Assembly: GCF_910589235.1 (NCBI RefSeq)
Contig: NC_060955.1
Location: 23,640,672 to 23,704,671 of the forward strand
Source: Vespa crabro
Taxonomy: Eukaryota; Arthropoda; Insecta; Hymenoptera; Vespidae
DNA length: 64,000 nt
Direction of reading: 5' to 3'
This document shows positions 63,083 to 64,000 of the stretch, piece by piece (the first letter of the stretch is position 1; each line of letters opens with the position of its first letter). Both the position numbers and the translations under genes were made by a program. The notes below the pieces were generated by a model, which was given only the letters and a program-made list of their open reading frames with translations, did no database searches and was not told the DNA's origin.

Positions 63083-64000
63083 CTGAAATGAGAGACAAAA
63101 ACGTTCGTGTGTTGTTTCTTTCTTTCTTTCTCTTTGTTTTGATTTTTTTTTTTTCTTTTCTTTTCTTTTCTTTGGATACTCTCATTTTCTTTTTTTTTAT
63201 TTTTCGCAATTTTTTTATTTACTTCTTTTTTCTCTTTTATTTTACCTCCTAATCGATTTCAATTTAAACGTACGATTTAAGGGATTAAACGAGCTCTTAA
63301 GATATATTTATGCAAAATTATCGTCCCCCCCACCCCTTCATCCCCGATACTTTTTCTTTCCTTTCTTTCTTTATATGTTTTTCTTTTTTTTTTCCCTCAG
63401 AGAAAGCAAACATAACGCAACCTTTTTCTCCTATGCGAATTAATCTTCAGAATTTGGCGATAAATTTTTCTCACGTGTGCGTATCACGCTATCTTTGGAT
63501 GTGTGCGTGTGTGCGTGCGTGCATGCGTTTGCTTCAATCAACAACGATAAAGTATCGAACAATTTTAGATATTCGAAATTTTTTAATTGCTTCGAATACA
63601 CATACACCTACGCACGCCATGTTCGCGCACATGAAAATTCGTTTGGATGCACGTGACAAAAATCAAGGAATTGAAATAACTCAAAAATCATTATTATTAA
63701 AAATTTTGTTCATTTCTTACTTAATAAATAATAGATAAAATTACAAAAAAAATAAATAAAATATATATATATATATATGAATATATACGCATTATTATAT
63801 ATTTATATCTTTAATGAAATAAAAAAGAAATATATTCATTATTAACATACTATATAAAATAAACAAAATATATTAGATGTAGAATATTTTTAATATAAAA
63901 AAATATTTGTATGTATTGTTTGAACATACATGTGTATATATATATATTCTAGAAATCACACATATACATATAATCGACAGACAGGAATATTCAAGACGAG
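63083..64000. other. Homeobox-gene intron (partial)
   Basis: Low-complexity T-rich and TA-rich sequence with a GTGC-type repeat at about 63500-63530. No further homeobox exon was found, so the intron extends past the window edge. The ORF at 63310-63738 shows no coding features. Confidence 0.65.

Overview
The window is nuclear DNA of an insect. It is AT-rich, its genes are split by short introns with GT...AG borders (one GC...AG), and it is crowded with microsatellites (TA, CT/GA, TTA) and homopolymer runs. The predicted proteins are clearly animal and several are insect-like: a cytoplasmic myosin essential light chain of the Drosophila Mlc-c length, a MEP-1-type zinc-finger protein, and an Mnx/exex homeobox. 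Hymenoptera is my best guess, but that is inference. No bacterial, viral, CRISPR, tRNA or rRNA features were seen. All exon models were built by hand from splice signals and reading-frame phase, and all close in frame.

Layout, left to right. TFIIF-alpha (minus, 334-2493). AP-3 sigma (plus, 3633-5477), convergent with a GATAD1 homologue (minus, 6283-7188). After a repeat-filled spacer comes a WDSUB1-type gene (plus, 11137-15857), whose WD40 propeller is duplicated as a seven-exon block and followed by SAM and U-box domains. Then Mlc-c (plus, 18211-19622). Then ornithine decarboxylase antizyme (plus, 20857-27513), with two alternative first exons, a 5.3-kb intron, a UCC-UGA +1 frameshift site and a downstream pseudoknot readable in the sequence. 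Then a multi-zinc-finger MEP-1 homologue with 18 coding exons (minus, 30682-36051). Two PAN/apple-domain secreted proteins follow on the minus strand (37539-42614 and 45536-47379) and may be one transcription unit. Next a divergent Rab GTPase (minus, 52948-54357). A gene-poor stretch of about 8.5 kb with islands of complex sequence leads to the last coding exon of an Mnx1/exex-type homeobox gene (minus, 62837-63082), which continues beyond the right edge.

The genes do not form a shared pathway. They are mostly housekeeping functions (transcription, vesicle traffic, polyamine control, ubiquitin ligation, cytoskeleton, chromatin), plus extracellular-matrix-like PAN proteins and a developmental homeobox gene. 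The points most worth a second look are the double-propeller WDSUB1, the antizyme recoding signal, the possible PAN read-through gene, the Rab with Gln-to-Glu in the DTAGQ motif, a possible cassette exon in Mlc-c, and a TIR-bounded element at 48626-49000.
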